Part shown: piece by piece, positions 15,764-24,262 of the stretch
Position numbering within the stretch: position 1 is the stretch's first letter
Layout: each line of letters starts with the position of its first letter
Assembly: GCA_964647585.1 (NCBI GenBank)
Contig: CAZYGG010000027.1
Coordinates: 1-49,281 of the forward strand
From: CAJINA01 sp964647585
GTDB lineage: Bacteria; Desulfobacterota; Desulfobacteria; Desulfobacterales; CAJINA01
Direction: 5' to 3'
DNA length: 49,281 nucleotides
Translations under genes and position numbers: made by a program
The notes under the pieces: generated by a model
The model's input: only the letters and a program-made list of their open reading frames with translations
What the model was told of the DNA's origin: nothing
The model's database searches: none

Positions 15764-18124
15764 ATGTCAGACAAACTGGAGACTAAAGACTTTCGGACCG
15801 TTCTCAGCCTGGACCCATTGCTCGATTTCTGGCGCGAAAAAATCTCGCCGGAGTGTCCACACATGGCTGAAATGTTTTCGGTATTTGAAAAGAAGCTCCA
15901 AGAGACACCGGCACTTTCCGGGGAGATCTCCGAGCCCGATGCTGTTGCGGCCCACACGGATATCCTGAGCCCCCTTATGACGGTGGCATTTCCTTCTTCA
16001 ACCTGGGATTCCGAAATCACCGGCGCCTTCAAGCCGTTTACGCACCAGATGTTTTACTGCACACCCGGTTACCGGAAAAACCTGGTGGATGCAAAGGGTT
16101 TCATCGCCGGTCGCCGCAAGGAGGCGGACGAGGCCTTGGACCACAATCGCCGGGTACGGGCCTACGCCCTGATTCTCAGTAGTCTATACGACATCGACCA
16201 GGGACTCGACACCCCGTTTGTCCGTATCGTCAAAGATCCCGAGACTGGGCTGGAGCGTTATTACCAGATCATACCCGATTTCCAATTCATCCGGGTGGGT
16301 ACCGTTGGAAAACCCATTGAAATGACACCAGATATGCGGAAATTGGTGATCGAGCATATTGCCGATCCCGATGTGCTGGCCACCCTTTTGCCGCCGGAAC
16401 GTTTCGAATTCAGGGGGTTTACCGTAGTCCGGGCTGTGGATGTGACCGAATCCGAGATTACATCGGCCCTGGAACGGGACCTCATTGAACAGGAATCGAT
16501 TTTTTCAGCGAGCGGGTTTGGCCGCGTACAGGACCGCCTGCGGACCCTGTTTGGTGTCCCGGATCTCGAGGCGGGTCTGGCGGCTGTCCAGAATGAGGGG
16601 GAGAAAGTCCTGATCCTGAATGATGGTCGGAAATCAGCGGAGGACTGCAATTGCCTGTTTACCAACTCCAGTCATATTCCCATGGAACAGTTGGAAAACT
16701 CGGTTTGGCTCCAGGCCGTTGAGAGCCAGGCGATCCTCCGGATTCCGGATCTCAGCCGGGAACCCGGTTTGGGAGCAGTGGAACAGGACGCTGTCGACCA
16801 CGGTGTACGCTCGCTTCTAATCGCTCCGCTGGTGTTTGGCGGTGAAGCCATCGGAACCCTGTCGGTTAAAACCACGCGCGCCAATGACATGAAAACATTG
16901 GATACCACCAAGATGCGGCACATCGCCCCCCTGTTTTCCATGGCGCTCAAGCGGGGCCTGGACGACATGAACAACGAGGTCCAGGCGGTGATCAAGGAAA
17001 AGTGCACGGCCGTGCATCCATCGGTTGAGTGGCGTTTTCGGAAGGCCGCCCTGGAACACATGGAGCGGCTGCGCCGGAACGAACCTTCCGAGATGGAGCC
17101 GATCATTTTCCGGGATGTGATCCCCATGTTCGGCCAGTCGGACATCCGGGGCTCCTCCGAGGTCCGGGTGAAAAGTATCCAGGCCGACCTCACCGAACAG
17201 CTGACCCTGGCCGGCAGCATCATGTCACGGGCCGGCGAATTCAGATCCTGGCCGCTGCTCGATGAATTCAGCTACCGTATCGAAAAGCGTATCGCCGAGA
17301 TCAAAACCGGCCTGACCACGGAAGAGGAGAGCTCGGTGGCCGCATTCCTGCAGCAGGAAGTCGAACCGGCTTTCATGGAACTGGGGGCCATCGATCCGGC
17401 CGTGCGCGGCGCCATCGATACCTACCTGCGGGCGGTGGACCCGGACATGGGCGTGGTATACCGGAAAAGAAAGGCCTTTGAAGAGAGCGTTTCCCTGCTC
17501 AACGAGCGGTTGTCCACCTATATCGATCAGCAGCAGGCCGAGATCCAGCAGGTGTACCCCCACTACTTCGAGAAGCACCAGACCGACGGCATCGACTACG
17601 TAATCTACCTGGGCGCCGCCATGCACCCGGAAAACCGGCTCAACCCCTTTTTCCGGAAAAATCTGGCCCTCTGGCAGTTCATGGTGACCTGCGGACTGGC
17701 CTGGCACACCCGTCAGGTTCAGACGGAGCTCGCCATTCCCCTGGATACCTGCCACCTGATTCTCGTCAACCAGGTCCCCCTGTCCATTCGCTTCCGTTAT
17801 GATGAAAAGCGGTTCGATGTGGACGGGGCCTATGATGTGCGGCATGAAATCATCAAGTCCCGACTGGACAAGGCCCGGGTGCGGGGCAGCCGGGAGCGTT
17901 TGACCCAGCCCGGACAGATTGCCGTGGTCTATTCCCGTCCACGGGAGGGCGCCGAGGTCCGGCAGCACATCGACTACCTGCAGAGCCGGGGACATCTGAA
18001 CGATGATCTGGAAATGGTCGCCCTTGAAGACCTGCCGGGCGTGCGGGGGCTCAAGGCCCTGCGGGTCGGCGTGAACCTGCGGGCCGAATTGGTTCCGGAA
18101 GGGCTCTGGCAACAGACCGGATAG
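15764..18124 (+). CDS. Large uncharacterised protein with a central GAF domain
   Basis: This 786-residue soluble protein has no signal peptide or membrane helix. Residues about 255-400 look like a GAF domain: a long helix, ILNDGRKS...NCLFTNSSH, an ESQAILRIPDLS strand, the typical GVRSLLIAPLVFGGEAIGTLSV strand pair, and a closing helix. The N-terminal 250 and C-terminal 380 residues match no family I can name. The segment FRDVIPMFGQSDIRGSSEVR (about 445-465) looks conserved and Asp/Arg-rich. No kinase, cyclase, phosphodiesterase or HTH output motif is visible. GAGGA precedes ATG. It is monocistronic, since a sigma-54 promoter starts the next gene. The role is unknown; ligand sensing by the GAF domain is inference. 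Confidence 0.85.
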   Translation: MSDKLETKDFRTVLSLDPLLDFWREKISPECPHMAEMFSVFEKKLQETPALSGEISEPDAVAAHTDILSPLMTVAFPSSTWDSEITGAFKPFTHQMFYCTPGYRKNLVDAKGFIAGRRKEADEALDHNRRVRAYALILSSLYDIDQGLDTPFVRIVKDPETGLERYYQIIPDFQFIRVGTVGKPIEMTPDMRKLVIEHIADPDVLATLLPPERFEFRGFTVVRAVDVTESEITSALERDLIEQESIFSASGFGRVQDRLRTLFGVPDLEAGLAAVQNEGEKVLILNDGRKSAEDCNCLFTNSSHIPMEQLENSVWLQAVESQAILRIPDLSREPGLGAVEQDAVDHGVRSLLIAPLVFGGEAIGTLSVKTTRANDMKTLDTTKMRHIAPLFSMALKRGLDDMNNEVQAVIKEKCTAVHPSVEWRFRKAALEHMERLRRNEPSEMEPIIFRDVIPMFGQSDIRGSSEVRVKSIQADLTEQLTLAGSIMSRAGEFRSWPLLDEFSYRIEKRIAEIKTGLTTEEESSVAAFLQQEVEPAFMELGAIDPAVRGAIDTYLRAVDPDMGVVYRKRKAFEESVSLLNERLSTYIDQQQAEIQQVYPHYFEKHQTDGIDYVIYLGAAMHPENRLNPFFRKNLALWQFMVTCGLAWHTRQVQTELAIPLDTCHLILVNQVPLSIRFRYDEKRFDVDGAYDVRHEIIKSRLDKARVRGSRERLTQPGQIAVVYSRPREGAEVRQHIDYLQSRGHLNDDLEMVALEDLPGVRGLKALRVGVNLRAELVPEGLWQQTG

Positions 18125-18314
18125 CCTGGACCTGTTGAAAAAAGTTTGGATTACGGTTCGGAACGACTCCTTTCATTTAGCGGGCACCTGAAAAGCGAAC
18201 CTGTCCCACCTCCATCTGGCACACTATTGTCTCAGCAAGTGTATCGATGAAGCATTAATCCGTCCTATTGCGGCCGGAAACCGTGTGGTAGCGCCATTTC
18301 CTTGTGGTTTTCGG

Positions 18315-18330
18315 TGGCACAAATGTTGCT
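18315..18330 (+). promoter_or_regulatory. Sigma-54 (-24/-12) promoter of mscS
   Basis: TGGCACAAATGTTGCT matches the RpoN consensus TGGCAC-N5-TTGCW, with the GG and GC doublets exactly 10 bp apart. Transcription would start near 18341, about 60 nt before mscS. It lies in the 276-bp gap after the GAF gene, downstream of which no sigma-70 promoter was evident. Confidence 0.7.
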
Positions 18331-18347
18331 TTGTTAGCCATAATTGC

Positions 18348-18363
18348 CCGCAACGGGTTGCGG
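18348..18363 (+). other. Leader hairpin of mscS
   Basis: CCGCAAC-GG-GTTGCGG is a perfect inverted repeat located a few bases after the predicted sigma-54 start site, so it would form a 5'-end hairpin in the mscS mRNA or serve as a DNA palindrome. Confidence 0.45.
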
Positions 18364-18400
18364 CAGGCTTTCCCTCTTATAAAATTAAATAGGAGCAATC

Positions 18401-19225
18401 ATGGACATTGACAAACTCTATAACACGGCAATCACCTGGGCCAGTGAATATTCACTAAAATTACTGGCAGCCATCCTAATTTTTATCGTCGGCCGCTGGC
18501 TGGCCCGGAAAATTGCCGTTCTGCTGGAGAAGGTGCTGGAAAAGAACGGCATCGACGTCACCCTGACCGGGTTTTTGCAAAACATCACCTATTACGCCCT
18601 GTTGGTGTTGGTCCTGATTGCGGCCGCCGGTCAACTCGGTATCAACACGGCCTCTTTCCTGACCATTGTCGGCGCGGCCGGTCTGGCCGTCGGCCTGGCT
18701 CTCAAAGACTCGCTGTCCAATTTTGCCTCGGGAGTCATGCTGGTCCTCTTTCGCCCTTTCAAGGTGGGTGACCTCGTCGAGGCCGGCGGGGTAACCGGCA
18801 AAGTTGTCGGGATCAACATTTTCAATACGGTTTTGAACACAGCTGACAACCAGCGGATCATCGTACCCAACAGCGGCATCACCAGCAATGTGATCACCAA
18901 CGTCAACGCCAATCCAATTCGGCGGATTGATCTGGTGGCCGGTATCGGCTATGAGGATGACATTGCCCTTGCCAAGCAGGTATTGAACGAAATCGTCCAG
19001 GCCGATAACCGCGTCCTGGAAGATCCGGGTCCCACGATCGCCGTCTCCGAACTGGCCGACAGCAGCGTCAATTTTGTTGTCAGGCCCTGGGTGAAGACTG
19101 AAGACTACTGGGGGGTCTATTTTGACCTGACCGAACAGATCAAGGTGCGGTTCGATGCGCAAGGCATCAGTATACCCTACCCCCAGCAGGATCTGCATCT
19201 GTTCCAGGAAGAAAAAGCGGCTTAA
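18401..19225 (+). CDS. mscS: Small-conductance mechanosensitive channel, MscS type
   Basis: MscS is a heptameric inner-membrane channel that opens on membrane tension and releases solutes during hypo-osmotic shock. The 274-residue protein has three N-terminal helices. The pore helix region is LTIVGAAGLAVGLALKDSLSNFASGVMLVLFRPFKVGDLVEAGG (about 87-130), with the Gly/Ala-rich TM3. The beta domain follows, containing the typical NQRIIVPNSGITSNVITN. Its length is close to E. coli MscS (286). AGGAG precedes ATG. It is preceded by a strong sigma-54 promoter match and followed 30 bp later by the OmpA-like lipoprotein, so the two may form a cell-envelope stress unit. Confidence 0.95.
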   Translation: MDIDKLYNTAITWASEYSLKLLAAILIFIVGRWLARKIAVLLEKVLEKNGIDVTLTGFLQNITYYALLVLVLIAAAGQLGINTASFLTIVGAAGLAVGLALKDSLSNFASGVMLVLFRPFKVGDLVEAGGVTGKVVGINIFNTVLNTADNQRIIVPNSGITSNVITNVNANPIRRIDLVAGIGYEDDIALAKQVLNEIVQADNRVLEDPGPTIAVSELADSSVNFVVRPWVKTEDYWGVYFDLTEQIKVRFDAQGISIPYPQQDLHLFQEEKAA

Positions 19226-19255
19226 CGGGCGATATCCGCACCGAAGGAGGAAAAA

Positions 19256-20515
19256 ATGAAAAGATCCCGACAAACTTTATGGCTGACCATGCTGCTCATT
19301 ACTGTTTTTCTGGCGGGCTGTGCCGGACAGCAGGCCCGGACCATGCCCCCGTTCCAACCAACCAACCTTACGGCCGATGGGTATGACCGCCGGGTCGACA
19401 ATTTCGTGATTCTGTTCGACGCGTCGTCTTCCATGGCTGAGCGCAGCATGGGGCTGGTGAAACTAGAGACCGCGCGAGAGTTTGTCAAGCGCCTGAACGT
19501 GATCCTGCCTGAACTGGGCTACAATGACGCGTTCATCTCCTTCGGGCACGACAAGTCGGTCAGCCGCGCGCACACCGTGAAACACCACGGCCTGACGCCC
19601 TACCGTACTGCCGAAGTGTCCCAGACCATTGACGCCCTGACCAAAGCCGGCGGCACGACCCCCATGGCCAAAGCGATCCATGCCAACCGGGGCCTGCTGG
19701 ATGGAGCGACCGGAAAGATCGCGGTGCTCATGATCGGTGATGGTAAAGACCTGGGTGAACCCGTGCTGGAGGCGGCGTACCAGGCCCGCGAGAAGTTCGG
19801 CGATCGTATGTGCATCTACCCGATACTGGTGGGGGATGACCCGGCCGGCCGGGAGTTGATGCAAGCCCTGGCGGAGGCTGCCGGCTGCGGGTTTTTTACC
19901 CAGGCCGAAGAGACCCTGAGCGGCGAGGCCATGGCGGATTTCGCCACCCGCGTATTCTTGACCGCCAAAGCGGCGGGCCCCAAGGATACGGACGGTGACG
20001 GGGTGTATGATCACCTGGACCGCTGTCCGGGCACGCCGCCGGGAACACTGGTGGATGCCGTGGGCTGCCCCCTGCCGGCCAAACCGGCCGCGCCGGTGGA
20101 CAGTGACGGCGACGGGGTCCTGGATGATGACGACTTCTGTCCCGGTACGCCCCGCGGCGCCACGGTGGATGAGCGTGGCTGCTGGGTGCTCGAGGGCGTT
20201 GAGTTCGAGAGCAACCGCGCTGAGATTCGGCCTGCGTACGAACCGGAACTGGAAGCAGTCGCTACCGTTCTGGAAAACAACCCAACGGTCAAAATCCAGA
20301 TCCAGGGCCACACGGACAGTGTCGGCGCTGCCGAATACAACCGGCAGCTGTCAGAAGAACGTGCCCGGGCGGTCATGGAGTGGTTGATCAGCGAGGGCAT
20401 CGACCGCAAACGCCTGTCGGCGGTCGGAATGGGTGAATCCCGTCCCATTGCCAACAATGATTCAGCTGAAGGTCGGGAGCGCAACCGGCGGGTGGAACTT
20501 AAACCCATGCCTTGA
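19256..20515 (+). CDS. Lipoprotein with VWA domain, TSP3 calcium repeats and OmpA domain
   Basis: The protein (419 residues) has a lipoprotein signal peptide with lipobox LAGC (19-22). A von Willebrand A domain (about 49-235) carries the MIDAS start DASSS (55-59). Two thrombospondin type-3 calcium repeats, DTDGDGVYD and DSDGDGVLD, each end in CPGTP (about 244-310). The C-terminal OmpA-like peptidoglycan-binding domain (about 313-419) includes HTDSVGAAEYNRQLSEERA. It is probably outer-membrane anchored and bound to the cell wall. The VWA-plus-OmpA combination suggests a metal-dependent adhesion or scaffolding role; the ligand is unknown. GGAGG lies before the ATG. Confidence 0.92.
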   Translation: MKRSRQTLWLTMLLITVFLAGCAGQQARTMPPFQPTNLTADGYDRRVDNFVILFDASSSMAERSMGLVKLETAREFVKRLNVILPELGYNDAFISFGHDKSVSRAHTVKHHGLTPYRTAEVSQTIDALTKAGGTTPMAKAIHANRGLLDGATGKIAVLMIGDGKDLGEPVLEAAYQAREKFGDRMCIYPILVGDDPAGRELMQALAEAAGCGFFTQAEETLSGEAMADFATRVFLTAKAAGPKDTDGDGVYDHLDRCPGTPPGTLVDAVGCPLPAKPAAPVDSDGDGVLDDDDFCPGTPRGATVDERGCWVLEGVEFESNRAEIRPAYEPELEAVATVLENNPTVKIQIQGHTDSVGAAEYNRQLSEERARAVMEWLISEGIDRKRLSAVGMGESRPIANNDSAEGRERNRRVELKPMP

Positions 20516-20535
20516 ACGAAGTGACTTCTATGGGC

Positions 20536-20600
20536 GCCGGCGGCGGAATTCCGCTGCCGGCAAGGCTCCTTGCTTGCCCTGGGTAAGGTGATGGGGGCTG
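20536..20600. other. Hairpins after the OmpA-like lipoprotein gene
   Basis: CGGCGGCGGAATTCCGCTGCCG-type symmetry with one mismatch pair, then GCAAGG-CT-CCTTGC, occupy the gap before the ferritin-like gene. No T-run follows, so termination here would not be of the classic intrinsic type. Confidence 0.4.
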
Positions 20601-20652
20601 CTGGTCCTGAGTTACATTTTCAATCGGAGCGTTTAAATACGGAGGAAATATT

Positions 20653-21153
20653 ATGGCGGATACAGCTTTAGATATATTGAAAGAGGCCATTTTACTGGAA
20701 ATGCGCGGTCGGGCTTTTTATAAGAAGGTTGCCGACCAGACCCAGAATGAAGCCGTGCGGGAATTTTTTGAAACCATGGTTGCTGAAGAGAATCACCACA
20801 TGGACATTTTAGGTGCGCAACTCAAGTCCTACCGGGCGAACCAGAAATTTGCGCCCCTGGACGCTGCAGATACCCAGAGCGAGCCGCTTCCCGACCTGGT
20901 GCTTTCCGCTGAGGTGAAGCAGCAGCTTGCCACGGCAGATTTCGAGGCAGCCGCCATCTCCGCGGCCATGCTGATGGAGGAACGGGCCGTCAAGCTATAC
21001 GGTGAACGTGCTGCCGCCACCGATGACACTGAGGAAAAAGCCCTTTACCAGTGGTTGTCGAGCTGGGAAGAAGGGCACCTCTCATTTCTGGCAGACCTGG
21101 ACAAAGATCTCAAGGAAGCCATTTGGGAAGACAATCAGTTCTGGCCTTTCTAA
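20653..21153 (+). CDS. Ferritin-like (rubrerythrin-family) diiron protein
   Basis: This 166-residue four-helix protein carries two ferritin-like metal-ligand pairs: a Glu in helix 1 (E16) with E45-N-H48-type EENHH (45-49), and MEER (109-111) with SWEEGHL (E139, H142). It lacks the rubredoxin-type CxxC domain of classical rubrerythrin, so it is an erythrin-like protein. Members handle iron and detoxify peroxide. The ORF has a clear GGAGG site. It lies downstream of the envelope genes and upstream of the convergent etf operon. Presence beside aerobic respiratory genes fits an oxidative-stress role (inference). Confidence 0.88.
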   Translation: MADTALDILKEAILLEMRGRAFYKKVADQTQNEAVREFFETMVAEENHHMDILGAQLKSYRANQKFAPLDAADTQSEPLPDLVLSAEVKQQLATADFEAAAISAAMLMEERAVKLYGERAAATDDTEEKALYQWLSSWEEGHLSFLADLDKDLKEAIWEDNQFWPF

Positions 21154-21278
21154 TCCTGACCCGAGCCCCTGCCCGCCATGAAGCGAGGGGGCCCAAGACT
21201 CCCCGGGTACAATGGAAATGATGAAAAGGCTGGTTGCCGGCCGAAGGGCACTCATGCCGGCTGGGGTTTGCTGTGCCA
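21154..21278. other. Gap between convergent genes
   Basis: This stretch lies between the ferritin-like gene and the possible small minus-strand ORF. It contains GC-rich imperfect inverted repeats (GAGCCCCTGCC with GAGGGGGCCC) that could end transcription of the ferritin-like gene. I see nothing else here. Confidence 0.3.
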
Positions 21279-21539
21279 TCATATTTCGCACCGGGTGCAC
21301 AGCCCGTTTTCAAACGCGGCCATCAGCACACCGTCAAGAGCCATCCGGGGCAAAGGATCACCAGGCTCCCGATCCACAAGGTTTGTCCCGGTGGACCTGG
21401 CCCAGAACTGGAAGAGCTCCTCTGAGGCAACCTGGTAGGTAACGTGCCAGTGGGCTATCTCGCCCTGGGCAGTCGGCGCCAGGATCTTATAGTTGACGTT
21501 TACATCCACCTGAAGCTTTACTTCGAAATAGAAAGCCAC
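21279..21539 (-). CDS. Possible small protein downstream of etfA
   Basis: The frame is open on the minus strand for about 116 codons, starting inside etfA. A more credible start is GTG 21539, 23 bases after the etfA stop, giving 87 residues. The sequence begins VAFYFEVKLQVDVNVNYKI and is protein-like: an amphipathic beta-rich N-terminal half with WHVTYQVASEELFQFW. I recognise no family and the ribosome site is weak. It fills an otherwise empty gap of about 400 bp, which slightly favours a real gene or a degraded one. Confidence 0.3.
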   Translation of the reverse strand: MAFYFEVKLQVDVNVNYKILAPTAQGEIAHWHVTYQVASEELFQFWARSTGTNLVDREPGDPLPRMALDGVLMAAFENGLCTRCEI

Positions 21540-21561
21540 AGTCTCTCTGGGTGTGCATTCT

Positions 21562-22551
21562 TTAAGATTTAAACCGCTCTTTATACCTTTCAAGCAGCAC
21601 CGGTAGAAACCGGTTGATATCCTCAACAATGCCGTAATCGGACCGGCCGAAAATAGCGGCCTGGGGATCGGTGTTCACAGCGATCACTGTTTTGGCGTTC
21701 TGGATACCGGCCAGGTGCTGCCGGGCGCCGGAGATACCACAGGCCAGGTAGAGTTCGGGGGCAACCTTACGGCCGGTTTCTCCCACCTGGCGCGAGTAGG
21801 GCAGCCATTCGGCGTCACAGGCGGTCCGGGAGCCGCCCAGGGCGCTGTTTTTCAGTATCCCCGCCACCGCCCGCAGCAATTCCAGGTTTTCTTCCTTTCC
21901 GATACCCCGGCCCGCCGATACGATGGCGGCCGCCTCTTCAAGCGCGGCCTCGTCATCCGGCGGCCGCGACATGGTCAACGGCTGTACACCGCAGTCGATA
22001 TCAGCCGTCTGCAGGGCGGTGACGCTGCCGGGCGCTTGAGGCGCACCGGTGGTTGAATCGGCGGCCGCTCCGCAGAATGTAAAAACGCCTCCGGATGCGG
22101 GTATCTCGATGGCGGCGGACAGTTTGCCATTAAAAACAGCCCGTTTGAAATAAAGCCGGCCGCCGGTTCGCTCAATGGCCTCAACACCGGTGATGACGGG
22201 TCGGGATGTTTGGACCGCCAGGGCAGCGGCGACCTGGCAGCCCCGCATGGTGTGGGGCAGGCAGATGTGCCGGGGACCAAGCTGCGGCAAAACCTGGTTG
22301 ATCAGGGCCGTGGTCAGGACCGGGTTCGGCAGATCGAGCCCCGGGTTTTCCAGGGTGAAGATATCGAGGCCGCTGGTAGCCGCCAGGTCAGTCGCCGCGG
22401 CGGACACGTCGGATCCCGGGAGCAGTAGCCGGACGGTTGCCTTTTCGACGGCCGTATATGCGCCGGCCGCTCCCAGAAGATCCTGGGTGGAGGGCTGCAG
22501 GCGGTTGCCGATGGTTTCAGCGATCAACAGCAGATCCGTTGACGGGGTCAT
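21562..22551 (-). CDS. etfA: Electron transfer flavoprotein alpha subunit
   Basis: EtfA binds FAD and, with EtfB, accepts electrons from acyl-CoA dehydrogenases. The 329-residue protein has the N-terminal Rossmann-like domain and the C-terminal FAD domain with VSAGRGIGKEENLELL, SRQVGETGRKVAPELYLACGISGARQHLAG and NTDPQAAIFGRSDYGIVED, the classic EtfA signatures. Length is usual for the family. ATG 22551 overlaps the etfB stop by 4 bp. No [4Fe-4S] extension is present. It probably serves the acyl-CoA dehydrogenase encoded nearby. Confidence 0.95.
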   Translation of the reverse strand: MTPSTDLLLIAETIGNRLQPSTQDLLGAAGAYTAVEKATVRLLLPGSDVSAAATDLAATSGLDIFTLENPGLDLPNPVLTTALINQVLPQLGPRHICLPHTMRGCQVAAALAVQTSRPVITGVEAIERTGGRLYFKRAVFNGKLSAAIEIPASGGVFTFCGAAADSTTGAPQAPGSVTALQTADIDCGVQPLTMSRPPDDEAALEEAAAIVSAGRGIGKEENLELLRAVAGILKNSALGGSRTACDAEWLPYSRQVGETGRKVAPELYLACGISGARQHLAGIQNAKTVIAVNTDPQAAIFGRSDYGIVEDINRFLPVLLERYKERFKS

Positions 22552-23330
22552 GTGATCAGCACCCCCTTCTCGATCAACAGGTCCAGGAGGGCTTCGGCCT
22601 TGTCTTCCGCGGTCCCCTCGAAAAAGCGTGCGCCGGAGGATGCCGCTGGTTCAGACAGGGCCATGCCCCGGGATTCATTTTCGACTCCCGCCAGGGTGTC
22701 AAACGGCAGGGTTGTCAGCTCCTGGTGCCGGGAGCGCATCATATTGGAGAGCGACGGGTAGCGCGGGCGGTTGATGCCGGATTGGATCGTGAGCAGGGCC
22801 GGAAGCGTGAGGCGGACTTCCTCGGTCCACCCGCTTTCCAGTTCGCAGGCAGCCAGCAAGGTGCGCCTATCCGGGTCGATCCGCTGGCGGATGACCGCGG
22901 CGGCGCAGGGAATCCCGAGCCGGGCGGCCAGCAGGGGGCCGGTAAGTCCTTGCATCAGGTCTTCCGATATCACGCCGGTCAGAATCAGGTCATAATGCCG
23001 GTTGCGGCAATATTCGGCGATGGCGGCGGCCACGTTGTCAGTGGGCGGGCAGTCCGGCCCGAGGTTGTCAAGATGAACGCCGGCATCCGCACCCTTGGCC
23101 AGCGCCCGCCGGATCACAGCACGGCAGCGCTCGGGGCCCACCGACAGGACTTCAACAGTCGTCCCTTCGATATGTTCCTTGATGCGGACGGCCTCTTCCA
23201 GCGCGAATTCGTCGAAGCGGTTCATGACGTAGTCGTCATGGCCGCCGGCCTCGATCCATCGGCCGGTGTCGTCTATGCATATTTGCATATCGCCGGCGGG
23301 GACCTCTTTTATGCAGACCAGAATTTTCAT
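22548..23330 (-). CDS. etfB: Electron transfer flavoprotein beta subunit
   Basis: EtfB forms the heterodimer with EtfA and usually binds AMP. The 260-residue protein starts with MKILVCIKEVP, the conserved family opening, then NRFDEFALEEAVRIKE and the nucleotide-loop region YDLILTGVISEDLMQGLTGPLLAARLGIP. It is first in the etfBA operon. Upstream, between it and the divergent phosphatase gene, lies an imperfect palindrome that resembles a TetR-family operator. Confidence 0.94.
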   Translation of the reverse strand: MKILVCIKEVPAGDMQICIDDTGRWIEAGGHDDYVMNRFDEFALEEAVRIKEHIEGTTVEVLSVGPERCRAVIRRALAKGADAGVHLDNLGPDCPPTDNVAAAIAEYCRNRHYDLILTGVISEDLMQGLTGPLLAARLGIPCAAAVIRQRIDPDRRTLLAACELESGWTEEVRLTLPALLTIQSGINRPRYPSLSNMMRSRHQELTTLPFDTLAGVENESRGMALSEPAASSGARFFEGTAEDKAEALLDLLIEKGVLIT

Positions 23331-23438
23331 TTTTCAGGTGTTTAGGCTGTAGGCTGTTAGGTAAAACCACAAAATCCCTTTCGGGGATCATTTGCTTTTT
23401 GATTTCATACCTGAACCGGAGGGCAAAAGCAACTAAAA

Positions 23439-23460
23439 ATCGAGCGAGCGTTCGTTTTAT
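23439..23460. promoter_or_regulatory. Candidate TetR-type operator between etfB and the phosphatase gene
   Basis: An imperfect 22-bp palindrome is centred between 23449 and 23450, with core CGAGC|GTTCG (one mismatch per half). GC-rich 'GAGCGAGCGTTCGTTT'-like sequences are typical operators for TetR-family regulators of fatty-acid genes. It sits between divergent genes and immediately before TTGACA (23463-23468), so binding could control both. A TetR gene lies 4.4 kb downstream; whether it binds here is unknown. Confidence 0.4.
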
Positions 23461-23517
23461 TCTTGACAGGACCGGACTGGTTCCGCTACCTTGGCCGAAA
23501 CACAAAAGAAGGATTAC

Positions 23518-24219
23518 ATGAGCACCCTATTTTTCATACGGCATGGCCAGGCCTCCTTTGGCCGTTCAAATTACGACCGGCTGTCCGAATGCGGGTACGA
23601 GCAGGCCCGCGTGCTGGCGGAACATTTGCTGGGCGGGAAGCCCCTTGACCGGATTTACACCGGAACCCTGCAGCGGCAGACTGAAACCGCCCGGACCCTG
23701 ACCGACCTTTATCGGGATAAGGGGATTACACTTCCCGAGCTGCGTCGGTCGGAAGCGTTCAACGAGTACGAATCCGAAACGGTCTGTCGGGCTCTGATAC
23801 CCAAACTGGTTGAAGAGGATCCCGGCCTGGAACCGCTGGTGGCGACCATGTTCGAGGATAATCGCGCCTTTCAAACACTATTCGAAACGGTGATGCGGCG
23901 CTGGGTGACCGGGGTGTACCGCACACCGGGGATTGAATCCTGGGAACGGTTCAAGGCCCGGGTGAATGCTGCCCTGGACGAGATCCTGGCTGAAGATGGC
24001 CGGGGCCGGCGGGTAGCTGTTTTCACTTCTGGCGGTCCCATATCCGTTGCCGTGCAGCGGGCGCTGGAGTTGTCGGAGGCGGCCTGCCTGGAGGTCTCCT
24101 GGCAGGTGGTCAACGCGTCGGTAACCCGGTTCAAGTGTACGTCTGAACGCATCATGCTGGCCACGTTTAATGAACATTCATATCTGGAGGCCGCTGACGG
24201 TCTGGTGACATACAGGTAA
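23518..24219 (+). CDS. Histidine-phosphatase superfamily protein with altered active site
   Basis: The protein, 233 residues from ATG 23518 (AGAAGGA upstream), has the superfamily fold signature FFIRHGQASFG (catalytic His9), then TGTLQRQTETA and EAFNEYESE. The second active-site His, normally in a SHGG-type motif, is Ser: VAVFTSGGPIS (Ser171 by this numbering). I recall TSGG variants in other family members, so this may be a distinct subgroup rather than decay. It is divergent from etfBA and upstream of the IS element and the acyl-CoA genes. Phosphatases of this superfamily occur beside ACAD10/11-type kinases in other bacteria, suggesting a link to phosphorylated acyl intermediates (inference). 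Confidence 0.82.
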   Translation: MSTLFFIRHGQASFGRSNYDRLSECGYEQARVLAEHLLGGKPLDRIYTGTLQRQTETARTLTDLYRDKGITLPELRRSEAFNEYESETVCRALIPKLVEEDPGLEPLVATMFEDNRAFQTLFETVMRRWVTGVYRTPGIESWERFKARVNAALDEILAEDGRGRRVAVFTSGGPISVAVQRALELSEAACLEVSWQVVNASVTRFKCTSERIMLATFNEHSYLEAADGLVTYR

Positions 24220-24262
24220 ACCCGGCCTGGAGGGCCGGGTATAAGTTTAAAGGTTGAAGACT

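Noticed and set aside
18219..18234. Second sigma-54-like sequence TGGCACACTATTGTCT upstream of mscS
   Set aside because: The -12 box lacks the GC doublet at the required 10-bp spacing; the site at 18315 is far better.
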